This document shows positions 4,960 to 6,509 of a stretch of DNA of 6,509 bases, piece by piece; position 1 is the first letter of the stretch; each line of letters begins with the position of its first letter. Source of the DNA: an uncultured Planctomycetaceae bacterium. GTDB taxonomy: Bacteria; Planctomycetota; Planctomycetia; Planctomycetales; Planctomycetaceae. Location of the stretch: NCBI GenBank assembly GCA_937975745.1, contig CALJUK010000064.1:1-6509 (forward strand). Direction: 5' to 3'. The translations under genes were made by a program, and so were the position numbers. Under the pieces are notes generated by a model. It ran no database searches. It was not told where the DNA came from and saw only the letters and a list, made by a program, of their open reading frames with translations.

Positions 4960-6509
4960 ATAACGCATCAGGATTTCCGGTGCCTCGACATCGGACAGGG
5001 CCGAGAAAGATTCGTTCGCGATGCGTTGTCCCAAGTGTGTCACCGCCTTGAAATACTTGCCCGACGGGCGACGCCCGGTGATCTGCTGTTTCAATTCGCG
5101 ACAGGCAATGTCGGCTGCTGCTGTTACCAGATCGTCATTTTTCCTCGCCGCGTACAGACATGTCGTCAGCATAATCACCAGTTTTTGGATTCGGCCGGAC
5201 AACTCGGTCATCAGGCATTGCCGATCGGCCAGTCCGAGCTGGAATTTGGTCATCAGCGCATCGATTTCCATGCGGCTTCTCTGCAGCGAATCGCAGGCGA
5301 ACTGCGTGTGAGATTGCAGCGAAGACGGCATGCTTCCGGGAACGACAGTCCGCTGCCAGCCGCCGAACGCCTGCTGCGCACGCCATTTCAGGTAAGGCAC
5401 GACGGCATTGCGGAGTGCCCAGGCATGAGCCGGATTGAGCGGATTCGGTTTGCGAATGCCGGCCTTCTGCAAGGCATAGCCGATCGGTTCGAAGTACTTC
5501 TTGCCGTGCTCTTTGATGAGACCTTTGAAGAAGGCCATCCCAAGCATCTCGCCTTCCCCTTCGTAGATGCACGGTGCCAGAAATTCGTGCACATGGTCTC
5601 CGAACAGGTGTCCGTGTACGAATGCACGACCGCCGTGCGTCTTCATGAACAATTCGATGGCGGCGTGCTTCTGCATTTCGCTGCCGAAAATCTTGGCGAT
5701 GATGCACTCCATCTCGCCCCGGTAGCCCTCATCGAGCAGCCAGGAGCCCCATTCGACAATCGCATCGCAGGCAACGATCAGACCGGCCAGCGATCCGATG
5801 CGCCGCTGAACCAGTTCGCGCTCAATAATCGGGGCGGCATACGTCTTTCGGTACCGTCCCCACGGCAGCATACTGGCCAGCATCACCCGCATCGTTCCGG
5901 CGGCGTTGGCGCACAAGGCAATTCGCCCACGGTTCAAACCGTGGTAAGCAATTGTCAGGCCGTCACCCTGACCCGGATCGAGCAGGTTCTCGCGGGGAAC
6001 GCGGAAGTTGTGAAACTTCAAACCGTTGTTGTGCGCTTGCTTGAGTGCATGCAATCCGTAACGCACGACCTGGAAGTGCTCGTTCTCTTCAGCAGGCAGA
6101 TCGGCAATCAGTACAGCCGGCTTGCCCTCGATCAGGCAGACCAGGCCCACCGTCCGGCCGGGCACCGCATTGGTAATGAAGAGTTTCTCGCCGTTGACGA
6201 CGTACGAATCGCCGTCCAGTTCGGCTTTGGTTCGCAAGGCTGTCAGATCGGATCCGGCACACGGCTCGGTCAGTGCGAATGCCGAAAGACGTTCACCGCT
6301 GGCCAGCAACGGGAGATAGCGTTTCTTCTGATCGGGATTCCCGAAAGTCCGCAATGGATCGACCGCACCAATACAGCCATGCACAGAGGCGAGTCCCGCG
6401 ACAGTCGGTTCGACGGTCGCCATTCGCGTCAGAAACTTGGCAAATTCGACGAACGAGGCACCGCTGTCACCGTATTCACGATCTACCAGAAGTCCCCAGT
6501 AACCAACAG
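4948..6509 (-). CDS. Acyl-CoA dehydrogenase, long form with C-terminal extension (5' end beyond window)
   Basis: The reading frame is open from the right edge (about 519 residues visible). The Met at 6421-6423 is internal, because the 28 residues before it (VGYWGLLVDREYGDSGAS...) are the usual N-terminal-domain segment resembling GFWGL.VPEEYGG. The FAD-linked enzyme oxidises acyl-CoA to trans-2-enoyl-CoA, the first step of beta-oxidation, passing electrons to ETF. Counting from the internal Met, the family signature ALTEPCAGSDLTAL is at 50-63, the flavin/substrate region GEKLFITNA at 78-86, and the expected catalytic glutamate is Glu288 in IYEGEGEM (codon at 5560-5562). About 200 residues follow this Glu, whereas typical 380-400-residue enzymes end soon after it. 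That recalls the extended VLCAD/ACAD9 architecture, which suggests long-chain substrates and possible membrane association (inference). It ends with TAG 86 bp before the fadJ-like gene and is probably the preceding operon member. True start and length cannot be given. Confidence 0.92.
   Translation of the reverse strand, partial: VGYWGLLVDREYGDSGASFVEFAKFLTRMATVEPTVAGLASVHGCIGAVDPLRTFGNPDQKKRYLPLLASGERLSAFALTEPCAGSDLTALRTKAELDGDSYVVNGEKLFITNAVPGRTVGLVCLIEGKPAVLIADLPAEENEHFQVVRYGLHALKQAHNNGLKFHNFRVPRENLLDPGQGDGLTIAYHGLNRGRIALCANAAGTMRVMLASMLPWGRYRKTYAAPIIERELVQRRIGSLAGLIVACDAIVEWGSWLLDEGYRGEMECIIAKIFGSEMQKHAAIELFMKTHGGRAFVHGHLFGDHVHEFLAPCIYEGEGEMLGMAFFKGLIKEHGKKYFEPIGYALQKAGIRKPNPLNPAHAWALRNAVVPYLKWRAQQAFGGWQRTVVPGSMPSSLQSHTQFACDSLQRSRMEIDALMTKFQLGLADRQCLMTELSGRIQKLVIMLTTCLYAARKNDDLVTAAADIACRELKQQITGRRPSGKYFKAVTHLGQRIANESFSALSDVEAPEILMRYDQP

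Overview
This 6.5 kb window is a compact, gene-dense bacterial segment in which every supported gene lies on the minus strand. Transcription therefore runs from right to left. The order is: acyl-CoA dehydrogenase (5' end beyond the right edge), a fused enoyl-CoA hydratase/3-hydroxyacyl-CoA dehydrogenase (FadJ/FadB type), a FadA-type thiolase, a patatin-like phospholipase, and the first 126 codons of a malonyl-CoA:ACP transacylase (FabD)-like protein that leaves through the left edge. Intergenic gaps are 86, 98, 71 and 110 bp. None contains a recognisable intrinsic terminator, so the segment could be read as one operon whose promoter lies to the right of the window, although internal promoters cannot be excluded.

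The first three genes together cover the complete turn of fatty-acid beta-oxidation. The dehydrogenase makes the trans-2-enoyl-CoA, the fusion protein hydrates it and oxidises the 3-hydroxy product with NAD+, and the thiolase releases acetyl-CoA. All key catalytic residues that can be checked are present: Glu118/Glu140 and His453/Glu465 in the fusion protein, Cys92/His341/Cys371 in the thiolase, and the YEG glutamate in the dehydrogenase. The patatin-like hydrolase could release fatty acids from lipids to feed this cycle, but that is inference from position. The FabD-like gene would belong to fatty-acid or polyketide synthesis rather than degradation.

The organism is a Gram-negative-type bacterium with moderately high GC. 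The FabD-like N-terminus, with FRGYNVTN where ordinary FabD has an FPGQGSQ-type motif, and the long-form acyl-CoA dehydrogenase resemble proteins I associate with Planctomycetota. This is recall-based and only moderately certain.

No tRNA, rRNA, mobile element, CRISPR array or plus-strand gene is supported, and no stretch above 300 bp lacks a gene. The non-coding DNA holds three small structured elements: three perfect tandem 10-bp repeats before the FabD-like gene, a 12-bp perfect palindrome just before the patatin gene, and an 8-bp-stem hairpin whose loop contains the dehydrogenase stop codon. Overall the content is mostly ordinary lipid metabolism. I found no clear novel system. The items most worth a second look are the atypical patatin active site, the atypical FabD-like N-terminus and the tandem repeats.
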